Shown here: positions 24,378 to 32,982 of the stretch, one piece after another
How positions within the stretch are numbered: position 1 is the stretch's first letter
Layout of the letters: each line of letters opens with the position of its first letter
Source: SAR116 cluster bacterium AG-447-A06
GTDB taxonomy: Bacteria > Pseudomonadota > Alphaproteobacteria > Puniceispirillales > Puniceispirillaceae
Assembly (NCBI GenBank): GCA_003212345.1
Contig: QCPZ01000003.1
Coordinates: forward strand, 82,287-146,286
Direction: 5' to 3'
DNA length: 64,000 nt
The notes under the pieces: model-generated
Seen by the model: the letters and a program-made list of their open reading frames with translations, nothing else
Databases searched by the model: none
Told to the model about the DNA's origin: nothing
Position numbers and translations under genes: made by a program

Positions 24378-26396
24378 ATGAGCAAGCAACCTTTCATAAG
24401 TGTTAAGGATTTGTCGGTTGGCTATAATAGCAGAAGTGGCGAAACGATTGAGGTTTTGCGTAATGTCAGCCTCGACATAAATCGTGGGGAAAGCATAGGC
24501 CTCGTTGGTGAGAGTGGATCTGGCAAAAGCACGCTGGCACTGGCCGCGATGGGGTATTTCAAGCGCGGCCTCCGGGCGCTTTCTGGCAGTGCGCATTTTG
24601 ATGAAATTGATGTCCTTGCGCTTGATCGTGATGAATTACAAAAAATCCGCGGTGGCCGTTTAGCCCTTATTCCGCAGAATTCCGGTCAATCTCTCACGCC
24701 AACAATGCGGATTGGCCAACAAATTAATGAGGCGTTGCGACTTCATAGCAAAGTCGGTGCAAGTCAGTTTCAAAGTCGTGTTATTGAGTTGCTAGCACAG
24801 GTGAGACTGCCCGATCCAACTGCTCTCATTACCCGATATCCGCATGAATTATCAGGTGGTCAGCAACAGCGCGTCGCAATCGCTATGGCATTGGCTGGCG
24901 AGCCGGACGCGCTGTTGCTTGACGAGCCAACAACTGGGCTCGATGTGACAACTCAAGCGCATATTCTCGAATTGTTGCGCGAGCTGGCACAAGAACGGAA
25001 TATGGCGATGCTTTATGTTAGCCATGATCTGGGAGCTATTTCGCGTGTATGTGACCGGGTAGTAGTGATGTACGCGGGTGAAATTGTCCTAACCGGAACT
25101 GCGCGGCAGGTTTTGCTTGCGCCACGTCATCCCTACGCGCATGGCTTGCTAAAATCAATCCCGCGCTTGAATCAGACAAGCCTCCCGCTAGCCCTTGATG
25201 GACGCCCACCTATGCCGGGTGAGGCAATTAATGGTTGTGCTTTCGCTGATCGGTGCGCTCTCGTTGATGAAAAATGCCGGACGACACCACCTGACCTGCA
25301 TCCCATTCCCAGTGGCGAAAATGTTCGCTGTTTCAAAAGTGATATGATTGCCGATATGCCTGCTCTCAACCGTAAGACTGGGCAAAGGAATAGTGCAAGG
25401 TCAGATGTTGACAGTGCCGCGCTCGGGCTTGAAAGCCTTGCTATTAGCTACGAAAAAAAGGATTGGTTATCATCGCTTTTAACGCCGGGCGCGAAACCAC
25501 AGCCCGCAACTGTTGATGCGATCAACATTAGGATCCAAAGAGGGGAAACATTGGGTCTCGTAGGTGAAAGTGGGAGTGGTAAGTCTACAATTTTAAAAGC
25601 AATTGCTGGGCTGATTTCGCCAAAAGAGGGTGTTTTGACTCTCCACGATAATATCATTCTGACACCGCGTGTTGAAGACCGGCCAGCACCAACGCTGCGG
25701 CAAATCCAGTTAATTTTTCAAAATCCTGATGACAGTTTGAATCCGCGCCATACCGTGGCACAAATTCTGGCTCAACCACTACGACTTTATTACAGCCTCT
25801 CGGGGAGCGCGCTGCATGATGCCAGTGTGGACTTACTTGAACGCGTCCGTCTTGGCGCGCATTATCTGGATCGGCTTCCAAGCCAGTTATCGGGGGGAGA
25901 AAAACAGCGTGTGGCCATCGCACGTGCGTTTGCCGCTGAACCCGAAATTGTGCTTTGTGACGAGGTGACATCGGCACTTGACGTATCTGTACAGGCAGCA
26001 GTGCTGGACTTGCTTGATGATTTAAAAACTCAGCAAGGTACAACCTATATTTTTGTTTCACACGATTTGGCAGTTGTGAAAGCCATTTCGGATAGAGTTG
26101 CCGTTTTGTATCAAGGTCGGTTGTGCGAGATCGGGCCCGCTGATGCGGTGTATGAGGCGCCGTTCCATCCCTACACTGATGTTCTGTTGGGCGCTGTGTT
26201 GGAACCCGATCCAGACATCGCCCCAAATTTGAGCGCTGATGATGTCGTTGAGTTATCGCCTCCTGCACAAGGGTGTTGTTTCCAGCGACGGTGCCCACGT
26301 AAGCTGGGTGAAATATGTGATAAGGAAACACCGCCAGTTCGCGAACTTGCCAATGGTCATATTATCTGCTGTCATGTTCCAGCATCCGATCTTTAA
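24378..26396 (+). CDS. ABC transporter fused double ATPase (DppD-DppF type)
   Basis: A 672-residue fusion of the two ATPases that energise dipeptide-type importers. The ATG is at 24378, one base after the permease stop; an upstream in-frame start at 24282 lies within the permease gene. The first domain has Walker A GESGSGKST (about residue 44), signature LSGGQQQR, Walker B LLLDEPTTGLD and VSHDLG. It ends in the Cys-rich oligopeptide C-tail (GCAFADRCALVDEKC). The second domain has GESGSGKST near residue 396, QLSGGEKQR, IVLCDEVTSALD and VSHDLA, with a second Cys-rich tail (GCCFQRRCPRKLGEICD). Fusion of DppD and DppF is known but is not the commonest arrangement. Confidence 0.93.
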   Translation: MSKQPFISVKDLSVGYNSRSGETIEVLRNVSLDINRGESIGLVGESGSGKSTLALAAMGYFKRGLRALSGSAHFDEIDVLALDRDELQKIRGGRLALIPQNSGQSLTPTMRIGQQINEALRLHSKVGASQFQSRVIELLAQVRLPDPTALITRYPHELSGGQQQRVAIAMALAGEPDALLLDEPTTGLDVTTQAHILELLRELAQERNMAMLYVSHDLGAISRVCDRVVVMYAGEIVLTGTARQVLLAPRHPYAHGLLKSIPRLNQTSLPLALDGRPPMPGEAINGCAFADRCALVDEKCRTTPPDLHPIPSGENVRCFKSDMIADMPALNRKTGQRNSARSDVDSAALGLESLAISYEKKDWLSSLLTPGAKPQPATVDAINIRIQRGETLGLVGESGSGKSTILKAIAGLISPKEGVLTLHDNIILTPRVEDRPAPTLRQIQLIFQNPDDSLNPRHTVAQILAQPLRLYYSLSGSALHDASVDLLERVRLGAHYLDRLPSQLSGGEKQRVAIARAFAAEPEIVLCDEVTSALDVSVQAAVLDLLDDLKTQQGTTYIFVSHDLAVVKAISDRVAVLYQGRLCEIGPADAVYEAPFHPYTDVLLGAVLEPDPDIAPNLSADDVVELSPPAQGCCFQRRCPRKLGEICDKETPPVRELANGHIICCHVPASDL

Positions 26397-26412
26397 CATG
26401 TAAGAGACAAGA

Positions 26413-27192
26413 GTGACCGTCGACCAATCAGTTATCGATGCAATGGCGCCAAAAGGAGTTTTGCGGGCGGCGATCAATTTGGCAAACTTTCTACTTGTGT
26501 CTGGAATCCGTGTTGATGGCACGCCAGATGGGGTGTCACCTGACATTGCAAGACGTATTGCTGCCGCACTGGATGTGCCTTGTGAATTTGTGTTGTTTGA
26601 AGGTCCAGGACAATTGGCCGATACTGTTGATAACGATGTCTGGGATATTGGCAATATTGCCATTGAGCAAGCTCGCGCTCAGACGATAAAATTCAGCGAT
26701 CCATATGTACAGATTGACGCTAATTTTATGATCAGGCGGGGCGCGCCATTCACTGACAACGAATCTATTGATGTAGCAGGTGTGACAATCGCCGCGTACC
26801 GGAGTAGTGCATATGACTTGTGGTTAAGTAAGACATTGCGAAATGCTACAATTGTCAGGTGTGAGTCGATTGAAATCTCGCATGAAATGTTTCGACAGGG
26901 TAAAACGGATGTGCTTGCCAGTCTTAAACCAAAATTGCTGGATGAATTATCTAGCTATGATGGCTACCAGATTGTTGAGCCATCATTTACCGGTATTCAG
27001 CAGGCCGTTGGGATTGCTAAACATCGGTTGGATAATTCGGGATCAAATGATACGGGTATGCCAGCCATGGACTTCATTAATGCGTTGATTGCAGAAATGA
27101 TCAAGGATGGAGATTTGGTCGCGTCGTTGAAATTTCATGGGGTTGCCAACAAACTCAGTGTACCCACTTCATCCAATATGAGGCTCCTATGA
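26413..27192 (+). CDS. SBP family 3-like domain protein without a signal peptide
   Basis: A 259-residue protein with a GTG start at 26413 behind AAGAGA, 17 bases after the double ATPase. It resembles the extracellular solute-binding family 3 fold: KGVLRAAINLANFLL, DGVSPDIARRIAAALDVP, WDIGNIAIEQARAQTIKFSD and later VGIAKHRLD. There is no hydrophobic signal sequence: residues 1-20 are polar and acidic, so the protein should stay in the cytosol. It could be a ligand sensor, a cytosolic carrier, or a dehydratase-like enzyme; cyclohexadienyl dehydratase uses this fold. It probably shares the substrate of the transporter operon. Confidence 0.72.
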   Translation: MTVDQSVIDAMAPKGVLRAAINLANFLLVSGIRVDGTPDGVSPDIARRIAAALDVPCEFVLFEGPGQLADTVDNDVWDIGNIAIEQARAQTIKFSDPYVQIDANFMIRRGAPFTDNESIDVAGVTIAAYRSSAYDLWLSKTLRNATIVRCESIEISHEMFRQGKTDVLASLKPKLLDELSSYDGYQIVEPSFTGIQQAVGIAKHRLDNSGSNDTGMPAMDFINALIAEMIKDGDLVASLKFHGVANKLSVPTSSNMRLL

Positions 27193-27462
27193 TTGGTTTT
27201 GGGCTTTTTGCTATTTGTCTAACAACGCCGCTTGAATACCTCTCTCATCCCAATTGACTCTTTATCAATGCACATAATTAATACTCTCAAAACAAGATAG
27301 CGATGCAATAAGTGCAGCGCTTATGATCGTTTATAGCACTATGGTTAATGGGAGTGATGGGATATTTTTTTTATCAAGCTGTTTTCCTCCCAGATTTTAG
27401 CTTGTTACCTGACCAAATTGCTGTTGTTTTCTCCTCCGTTAACAACATGCAGACACACCTTA
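27193..27462. other. Non-coding stretch, possible small-RNA region
   Basis: There are 270 bases between the SBP-like gene and a strong terminator, with no convincing gene. An inverted repeat ATAAG-TGCAGCG-CTTAT sits near 27308-27324. This could be a long 3' untranslated region or a separately transcribed small RNA; no known RNA family was recognised. Confidence 0.25.
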
Positions 27463-27498
27463 CCCCTCTGGCATAACTTGCTGGAGGGGCTTTTTTTT
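27463..27498 (+). terminator. Rho-independent terminator
   Basis: A ten-pair stem (CCCCTCTGGC with GCTGGAGGGG, two G-U pairs; seven-base loop ATAACTT) is followed by C and eight T. This is the clearest terminator in the window. It ends either the ABC operon through a long 3' region or a small RNA upstream. Confidence 0.85.
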
Positions 27499-27625
27499 GT
27501 AAATTGACGTACGCGCTATCGCACCTCCAAGTATTTTGTTGCTACCTCATTTTGGGCTATTATGCGGTCATCGAGCTTATAAATGTTACCCAGCAACGTG
27601 ATAGAAACGAAATGCGGAGGCCAAA

Positions 27626-28012
27626 ATGACACGCAAAGATAGCGCTTCAGCGTCAGCTCTCAGTGTTATGAAACATCACCTTCAGGCCTTAAATGCGTTA
27701 AATGAGAATGATCTGACTGACACGCTACATTTCCCGCATTATCGGCTTGTTGGAAATAAACTTGATTGTTGGTTATCGAAAGATCAGTATTTATCTGATT
27801 TTAGACGCCGAGCTGGTGAGAACTGGGCACGTACTGCCTGGAAAGCAATCACCGTTCAAAAAGAAAGCTCAGATAAGGTTCACCTTTGGGTTAATATCAA
27901 CCGGTTTGATAAGAATGAAACTTTGATTGCAGACTTCGAATCACTTTGGGTTATCACCCTCAAAAAGGGAAAATGGGCCGCCCAGTTCCGGTCCAGCTTT
28001 GCGGCAGCATAA
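27626..28012 (+). CDS. NTF2-like (SnoaL/DUF4440-like) hypothetical protein
   Basis: A 128-residue protein with GCGGAGG upstream of its ATG. The pattern fits an NTF2-like cone fold: an N-terminal helix (SVMKHHLQALNALNENDL), a FPHYRLVGNKL strand, then a C-terminal sheet (VHLWVNINRFDKNETLIADF and ESLWVITLKKGKWAAQFRSS). Such proteins are small enzymes or ligand-binding modules. The gene stands alone after a strong terminator. Fold call is moderate; function unknown. Confidence 0.6.
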   Translation: MTRKDSASASALSVMKHHLQALNALNENDLTDTLHFPHYRLVGNKLDCWLSKDQYLSDFRRRAGENWARTAWKAITVQKESSDKVHLWVNINRFDKNETLIADFESLWVITLKKGKWAAQFRSSFAAA

Positions 28013-28425
28013 AAATCATTTTTTTGTTCATATCATTTCGCATATGACAGCGATTGACTTTGAAGCCTGCAATGGACTTGAGAATGCGACCTTCCTATCT
28101 AGCTTCTAAGCGCAGTTTTCTGGGAATGATCAAAAAAATTACCCAAATATCTCAATCAATGCGCCAGAGAAACAACTGGAGAGAGTTTTCACCTTTCAAC
28201 ATTAAATTTTTCTTGATGAGATTAATTTTTCACGATCATGATCAGAAATTCCTGCGCTGTTTGTTTCCGTCCAAATAATTTGTTGTAAGGTGTTTTTCGA
28301 CAGTGCAGCGAAGACTACCCTCGGCCTGCAGATTGACGCAAAGTAGAGTGGTTTATAAAAATAGTTGTGAAAAAAGTGCGATAGACTCCTTGCGTGTCTG
28401 CAAATGATTGTTGAAAGATTAAAAA
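28013..28425. other. Intergenic region upstream of the aldehyde dehydrogenase
   Basis: 413 AT-rich bases. A ten-base palindrome GATCATGATC lies at 28234-28243. A short frame at 28054-28278 has no good ribosome site and no recognisable product, so it was not called. The promoter of the aldehyde dehydrogenase should be in the right half; no clear -35/-10 pair was found. Confidence 0.3.
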
Positions 28426-29863
28426 ATGGAAAGATTCAATCAATTTTATATCGATGGTGAATGGGTAGCCCCAGCGTCGAAGCTTAATATGCCAATAATA
28501 AACCCAGCAACAGAAAGACGAATTGGAACTTTAGCACTTGGCAACAGAGAAGATGTTGACCGCGCCGTTGCCGCTGCAAAAGCCGCTTTTAGCAGTTATT
28601 CAAGGTCAAGCAAGGCAATGCGAGTTGATTTGCTTCATGAGGTCAAAGACAAGACAAAAAGACGATTTGAGGACTTGGCGCAAGCAATGCGGGTAGAGAT
28701 GGGTGCTCCAATTACTATGTCACGAAATGCGCAAACCGACGCAGCTATTGGGCATTTGGAGAGTTTTATTGATGCCCTCGAAAAGCTTCAAGAGCGGGTG
28801 ACTCTGGACAATGGTGATGTCATGGTGCGCGAGCCTATCGGGGTGTGTGGACTTATCACTCCATGGAATTGGCCGGTGAATCAAATCGTGTTAAAGGTGT
28901 TGCCTGCGCTTGCTACCGGTTGCACTTGTGTTCTAAAACCCAGTGAGCACACGCCTATTTCAGCAATGATCTACGCTGAAATTATCCATGAGGCTGGTTA
29001 CCCTGCTGGTGTATTTAACCTTATCAATGGTGAGGGGCCCATTGTTGGTGCTGCAATGTCACAGCATCGTGATATTCAAATGATGTCATTCACTGGTTCT
29101 GTAAGGGGGGGGGACAGCGGTCACACGAGACGCTGCTCAAACGGTGAAGCGTGTGACATTAGAGCTGGGTGGCAAATCACCAAATTTAGTTTTCGCTGAT
29201 TGTAAACTAGAAGAACGCGTGTTGGCGTCTGTGGCTGAATGTATGTATAACACTGGCCAATCTTGCGACGCTCCAACCCGCTTATTGGTTGAGAAAAGTT
29301 GTTACGATGAAGTGCTAAAGATTGCCAAGCGAGCTGCCGACAGCATTGCTGTCGGAGACCCCGAAGATGAGGGGCCTCACATTGGCCCACTATTTGACAA
29401 AATCCAATTCGACCGGGTGCAAGAGATGATCAAGGTTGGCATCGAAGAAGGAGCAAATCTTCTCGCGGGAGGTCTTGGTAAACCTGAGGGGTATGATGTT
29501 GGATGGTATGTTAAGCCGACTATTTTTTCTGACGTAAAAAATGATATGCGAATAGCGCGTGAAGAAATTTTTGGTCCTGTTCTTGTTATTATTCCGTTTG
29601 AGGATGAGGTAGATGCCATTTCAATTGCCAATGACAGTTTATATGGTTTGGCTGGCTATATTCAGACAGGAGATCCCGAGCGCGCAGAGCGTGTTGCAAG
29701 TAAATTACGGGCTGGAGCTATTCATATAAACGGAAGTGGGATTGAGTATGGCACTCCTTTTGGCGGCTATAAACAATCTGGGAATGGCCGTGAGGGCGGA
29801 ACTATGGGGCTCGAAGATTATCAAGAGGTCAAGACATTACATGGCCTTTTCAGCAAAGCCTAA
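28426..29863 (+). pseudogene. Aldehyde dehydrogenase interrupted by a one-base frameshift in a G9 run
   Basis: Two overlapping frames together encode one aldehyde dehydrogenase. Frame 1 (28426 to about 29113) carries GVCGLITPWNWPVNQIVLKV, LKPSEHTP and SFTGSV. Frame 2 (joined near 29113, to 29863) carries LELGGKSPNLVFADC with the general-base Glu, then NTGQSCDAPTRLLVE with the catalytic Cys. It continues through EEIFGPVLVIIPFEDEVDA and PFGGYKQSGNGREGG. Deleting one G from the nine-G run at 29105-29113 restores a 478-residue protein, a normal family length. All catalytic residues are intact across the two parts. This could be a sequencing error, a recent mutation, or a slippage/phase-variation site. 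If functional, it oxidises an aldehyde to an acid with NAD(P). Confidence 0.85.
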
Positions 29864-29934
29864 TGCCTACAGAAGGTTTCCGTTGAGCTGTTTTATCAAG
29901 CGGTTTAAACACTCTAAGTATGAGAGGTGATGAT

Positions 29935-30189
29935 ATGATTGGAACAATCGTACAATTTATTAAACAAGATGGTAGTAGTCAGCAGACTATGAGTATTGAC
30001 CAACCTCCCCGGGTTGTAATTGATGCAATTAGGCATGGCACACCAAAATTTGTACGAGATCAGCTAACATCAGGAACTGTTGAAACTATTGATATTTTGA
30101 GGACAGAATTAAATGAGGAAAAACATCCACAAGGCAAGGGTGAAAGGGTTGAAACCATACTCGTGAATACCCTGGAATGGCTGAAATGA
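29935..30189 (+). CDS. Small hypothetical protein
   Basis: 84 residues from the ATG at 29935 (GAGG eight bases upstream; ATG at 29920 is an alternative). No known domain was recognised. It reads as a soluble, mixed alpha/beta protein beginning MIGTIVQFIKQDGSSQQ with a C-terminal helical part ending TILVNTLEWLK. It starts a run of plus-strand genes in AT-rich DNA unlike the flanking catabolic operons. Whether it is expressed is uncertain. Confidence 0.45.
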   Translation: MIGTIVQFIKQDGSSQQTMSIDQPPRVVIDAIRHGTPKFVRDQLTSGTVETIDILRTELNEEKHPQGKGERVETILVNTLEWLK

Positions 30190-30290
30190 CAGAAAGTACT
30201 AGATTTAATCCAAAAATACATTTGTGTTGGATATCTGGACAAACAATCGAATCCCCTGATTTTTTGGGAATGTAGAGGGGCCTGTAGTTG

Positions 30291-30608
30291 ATGATTATCT
30301 CACCCAAAAAAAAGAAATGCATTATTGAAGTTGGCGAATACAATGGCCAAAGACACCAAACAATCTGGAGGATGGGGGAATTCTCTGTTGACGCATTGCC
30401 CCAAACTGAGAGTGATGGATCCATAACACTTGATCCCTCGACACTACTGGGGCGATGGGATGAATGGGAAACGTCAATTCCAACGGATTTACGTAGTTGG
30501 AATGTTGATAAAGAACCTATCGAGAGCGAAGATTTCAAAGAGAACTACAAAATTCTACACTATAAAATTGTAGATGGGTTTGAAGTAAATGGAGTTAGAG
30601 GCTTGTGA
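30291..30608 (+). CDS. Small hypothetical protein
   Basis: About 105 residues from the ATG at 30291 (AGAGGGG upstream; TTG at 30288 also possible). I do not recognise it. It is rich in Trp and acidic residues, with RHQTIWRMGEFSVDAL and LLGRWDEWETSIPTDLRSW. The stop overlaps the next gene's GTG start by four bases, so the two are translationally coupled and probably act together. Confidence 0.5.
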   Translation: MIISPKKKKCIIEVGEYNGQRHQTIWRMGEFSVDALPQTESDGSITLDPSTLLGRWDEWETSIPTDLRSWNVDKEPIESEDFKENYKILHYKIVDGFEVNGVRGL

Positions 30609-30880
30609 AGGTTAATGATGTTTCAAAGAATGAACAACAGAATTCCTTTGAGGATATGGGTTTTACCAAGTTTTGGATAATTTCAACAATTTTTTGGTTT
30701 TCTTTTCCGGTGTCCTTGGCCGTTAGTTACGTGACCCTTGGTTCAGTCCGAACCAAACAATTAGTAAAAGCCTTGGTGCATGATTTTCTTCAAACATTTT
30801 TCATCATAATTATTGTGATGTGCGTCGTAATATATGGGCTCTATAAGTATGCATCCGGCCTGTTATTAAACATTGCATAA
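30605..30880 (+). CDS. Small membrane protein, two predicted transmembrane helices
   Basis: 91 residues with a GTG start overlapping the previous stop. Two hydrophobic segments are clear: FWIISTIFWFSFPVSLAVSY and FLQTFFIIIIVMCVVIYGLY. They are separated by a short polar loop (GSVRTKQLVKALVHD). The soluble partner immediately upstream and this membrane protein form a two-gene unit. No family recognised. Confidence 0.5.
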   Translation: MKVNDVSKNEQQNSFEDMGFTKFWIISTIFWFSFPVSLAVSYVTLGSVRTKQLVKALVHDFLQTFFIIIIVMCVVIYGLYKYASGLLLNIA

Positions 30881-30986
30881 TTGTTTAACAAATCATTTTG
30901 ATTGCGCTTTTGTAAGACCAAACAAAAAAGAGCTTATGCTTGCAGGGGTTTTATGGAATTTCATCCCTAAACCTATCAAAGGGGCG

Positions 30987-31916
30987 TCATGAAGCATCGC
31001 GATTTTTTGGAAATTTAATTAAAGTTTGGTGGGATGAAGTGTTTTTCCTTCCATCCTTTAATAAGTCATGGCGACTTAGCTGTATCTCATTGAAAAGCGA
31101 TAAGTAATGAGTTATGGGCTCGTCAACATCTTTATGATGTTTCGCAATTTTGGTTTCATGCTTCCACCAACCCTTATCACCATTGTTTATTGTTGATATC
31201 CACTGATTTCCATCTTCATTGCGATGCACCCCTACAAGCCCGTCTAAACCATCAAATTCTGGAAGTGTTACATGAACAAAATTTGTATTATGGAGGTGGC
31301 CTTCAAGGTGCATTTTTAGGTTTGAATGACCACTTAGATCAATGCCAAGTCTCATAGCGGCACGTCTTCGTGTACGTTTGTCCAAGCGCAGGTATATGAT
31401 TTGCTTTCTCGAAAATTGTAAGTAATTAGTATTCAGAAATTTGGTTGTTCTGTCCGTCAAAAATTTCTCACGTTCAGACTGACTCTCAAGAGAAGCTTGA
31501 AAACGATCGCGTTCGGCAAATAAATCAGCTTTATTACTGATGTCTTCTGCCCAAACCTCCTGTTTCCAAACTCTTTCCATGATTAATTGTTCAACTGTAT
31601 TAGGTGCATTTCTGCCATCCGCTGGAAATGCGAGAAGCCCTGCTCCGGGTGGATCAATGTAGATTTCGTTAAAGTAAGTCTTGGTCGATGCCTCTATGCC
31701 AGAGCGTGTTACCGCCTTTATGTTTCGAGTCATAAAAGTTTTACATTTCACTAAAACATGTGGCCATCTATGATGCACTTTTTTCATTCGGAGTTTTAAA
31801 TTGGCGTCATTGGATATTTCGACCCAATCTTCGAACTCGCGCACCGCGGTGATATAGCCAAACTCTGTTAGAGTAATAGACCTGTTCTTGAGAGATATAG
31901 AGGAATTACTGTTCAT
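30987..31916 (-). CDS. Hypothetical protein, 309 residues
   Basis: I do not recognise this protein. It is soluble, basic and rich in Lys, Arg, His and Asn, with no signal peptide or membrane segment. Visible features are a central charged helical region (ADLFAERDRFQASLESQSER) and an Arg-rich patch (YLRLDKRTRRRAAMRLGID), followed by a more globular C-terminal part (LPEFDGLDGLVGVHRNEDG). The basic patch could bind nucleic acid. Neighbours are short unknown genes in AT-rich DNA, which suggests acquired or accessory content. The ATG at 31916 is the only good start. Confidence 0.6.
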   Translation of the reverse strand: MNSNSSISLKNRSITLTEFGYITAVREFEDWVEISNDANLKLRMKKVHHRWPHVLVKCKTFMTRNIKAVTRSGIEASTKTYFNEIYIDPPGAGLLAFPADGRNAPNTVEQLIMERVWKQEVWAEDISNKADLFAERDRFQASLESQSEREKFLTDRTTKFLNTNYLQFSRKQIIYLRLDKRTRRRAAMRLGIDLSGHSNLKMHLEGHLHNTNFVHVTLPEFDGLDGLVGVHRNEDGNQWISTINNGDKGWWKHETKIAKHHKDVDEPITHYLSLFNEIQLSRHDLLKDGRKNTSSHQTLIKFPKNRDAS

Positions 31917-32295
31917 GTTTCATATGCATTTAGTATTGGACAATGTGATTTTTTACCAGAGTGTTAACAGTCAAAATAACATTAGTTCCTACTCAAATAA
32001 AATAGATTATTTGTCCATTTTTGCGGCTTTTATTGGACTACCACTCCACTCCTTCCCTCTTTTTGAGTGGCGTCTCATCACCCAAAACTATATCTTTTTT
32101 CAGTGTCGTTTTTCTTAACACCGTTAACTTTCATACGGCTGATATGTGACTTTGTTTCGGCGACGTGAGCGTAGTTATCAAAGCTATCGGGTTTTGTTTT
32201 AAAATGTAATTTATTAGCTGTGATTTTTCATGATTTGAAATACCGCCCCTAAATAATCTAAGTAAAAAAGTATCGAAATATCAGGAGGTTTTTTT
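31917..32295. other. AT-rich intergenic region
   Basis: 379 bases of low-GC DNA between the unknown 309-residue gene and the flavin reductase-like gene. It contains a small inverted repeat TTAAC-ACC-GTTAA near 32115-32127. The AGGAGG ribosome site of the next gene is near 32283. No gene was accepted here, although a poorly supported frame lies at 31888-32118. Confidence 0.35.
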
Positions 32296-32961
32296 ATGCA
32301 TTATGCGCCCGGACAGGAGCCCTGCCCATTGTCATTCTCGCCATTCAAATCTTGTACAGTACCGCGTCCAATTGGCTGGCTCTCGACAATTTCGCCGAAT
32401 GGCACGCTCAACCTTGCACCATATAGTCAATGGCAAAATCTCTCTTTTGACCCGCCGCTTGTTATGTTTGCTGCAAACCAACTCAGCAATGGAGAGCGGA
32501 AACACACTGTAATTAACGCTGAAGAAACCGGTTGGTTTGTATGGAATATGGCGACTTATGCTTTAAGGGATGCAGTGAACTTGTCTGCGATTGAATGGCC
32601 TACAGGAGAGGACGAATTCGTGCGGGCAGGGGTAACCCCTGTGGCTTCAATCAACGCGCCCTGTCCACGGGTGGAAGAAAGTCCTGCACATTTCGAATGT
32701 AGGTACCTTTCCACGCATCGGTTGCGGGGAAATTCAAATCACGGTTGGGTTGACGTAGTCTATGGTGAGGTTGAACGTATTCACATAGCGGATGAAGTGA
32801 TCATGCCGGATGGCAAGATCGATATTACTCGAATCCGCCCTCTCGCCCGTTTGGGGTATTATGATTACACCTCAGTAACCGATGTTTTTGAGATGCGTAT
32901 TCCGGGAGCATCAGGCGCGGCAGCGGCTGGGCTTGAGGGTAGGGCAAGCAACACTGATTGA
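32296..32961 (+). CDS. Flavin reductase-like (DIM6/NTAB family) FMN-binding protein
   Basis: A 221-residue protein of the flavin-reductase-like split-barrel family. Motifs include SCTVPRPIGWLSTISPNGTL near the N-terminus, the FMN-contact FDPPLVMFAANQ, and SPAHFECRYLSTHRLRGNSN followed by GWVDVVYGEVERIHI. A strong AGGAGG lies seven bases upstream of the ATG. These proteins reduce FMN with NAD(P)H or bind FMN for an associated oxygenase. It is convergent with hutC, 21 bases apart, and no partner monooxygenase is adjacent; the Rieske oxygenase at 45668 uses a different reductase type. Confidence 0.82.
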   Translation: MHYAPGQEPCPLSFSPFKSCTVPRPIGWLSTISPNGTLNLAPYSQWQNLSFDPPLVMFAANQLSNGERKHTVINAEETGWFVWNMATYALRDAVNLSAIEWPTGEDEFVRAGVTPVASINAPCPRVEESPAHFECRYLSTHRLRGNSNHGWVDVVYGEVERIHIADEVIMPDGKIDITRIRPLARLGYYDYTSVTDVFEMRIPGASGAAAAGLEGRASNTD

Positions 32962-32982
32962 TCGACGGAAGAATAAATTCGT

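Noticed and set aside
25654..26331. 225-residue reverse-strand reading frame
   Set aside because: It lies wholly opposite the second ATPase domain, is rich in Arg, Pro, His and Gln with no family features, and is a shadow of the real gene.
28054..28278. 74-residue reading frame upstream of the aldehyde dehydrogenase
   Set aside because: Poor start context and no protein-like pattern; treated as intergenic.
31888..32118. 76-residue reading frame between the unknown 309-residue gene and the flavin reductase gene
   Set aside because: No ribosome site and low-complexity AT-driven composition; it also overlaps the start of the opposite gene.
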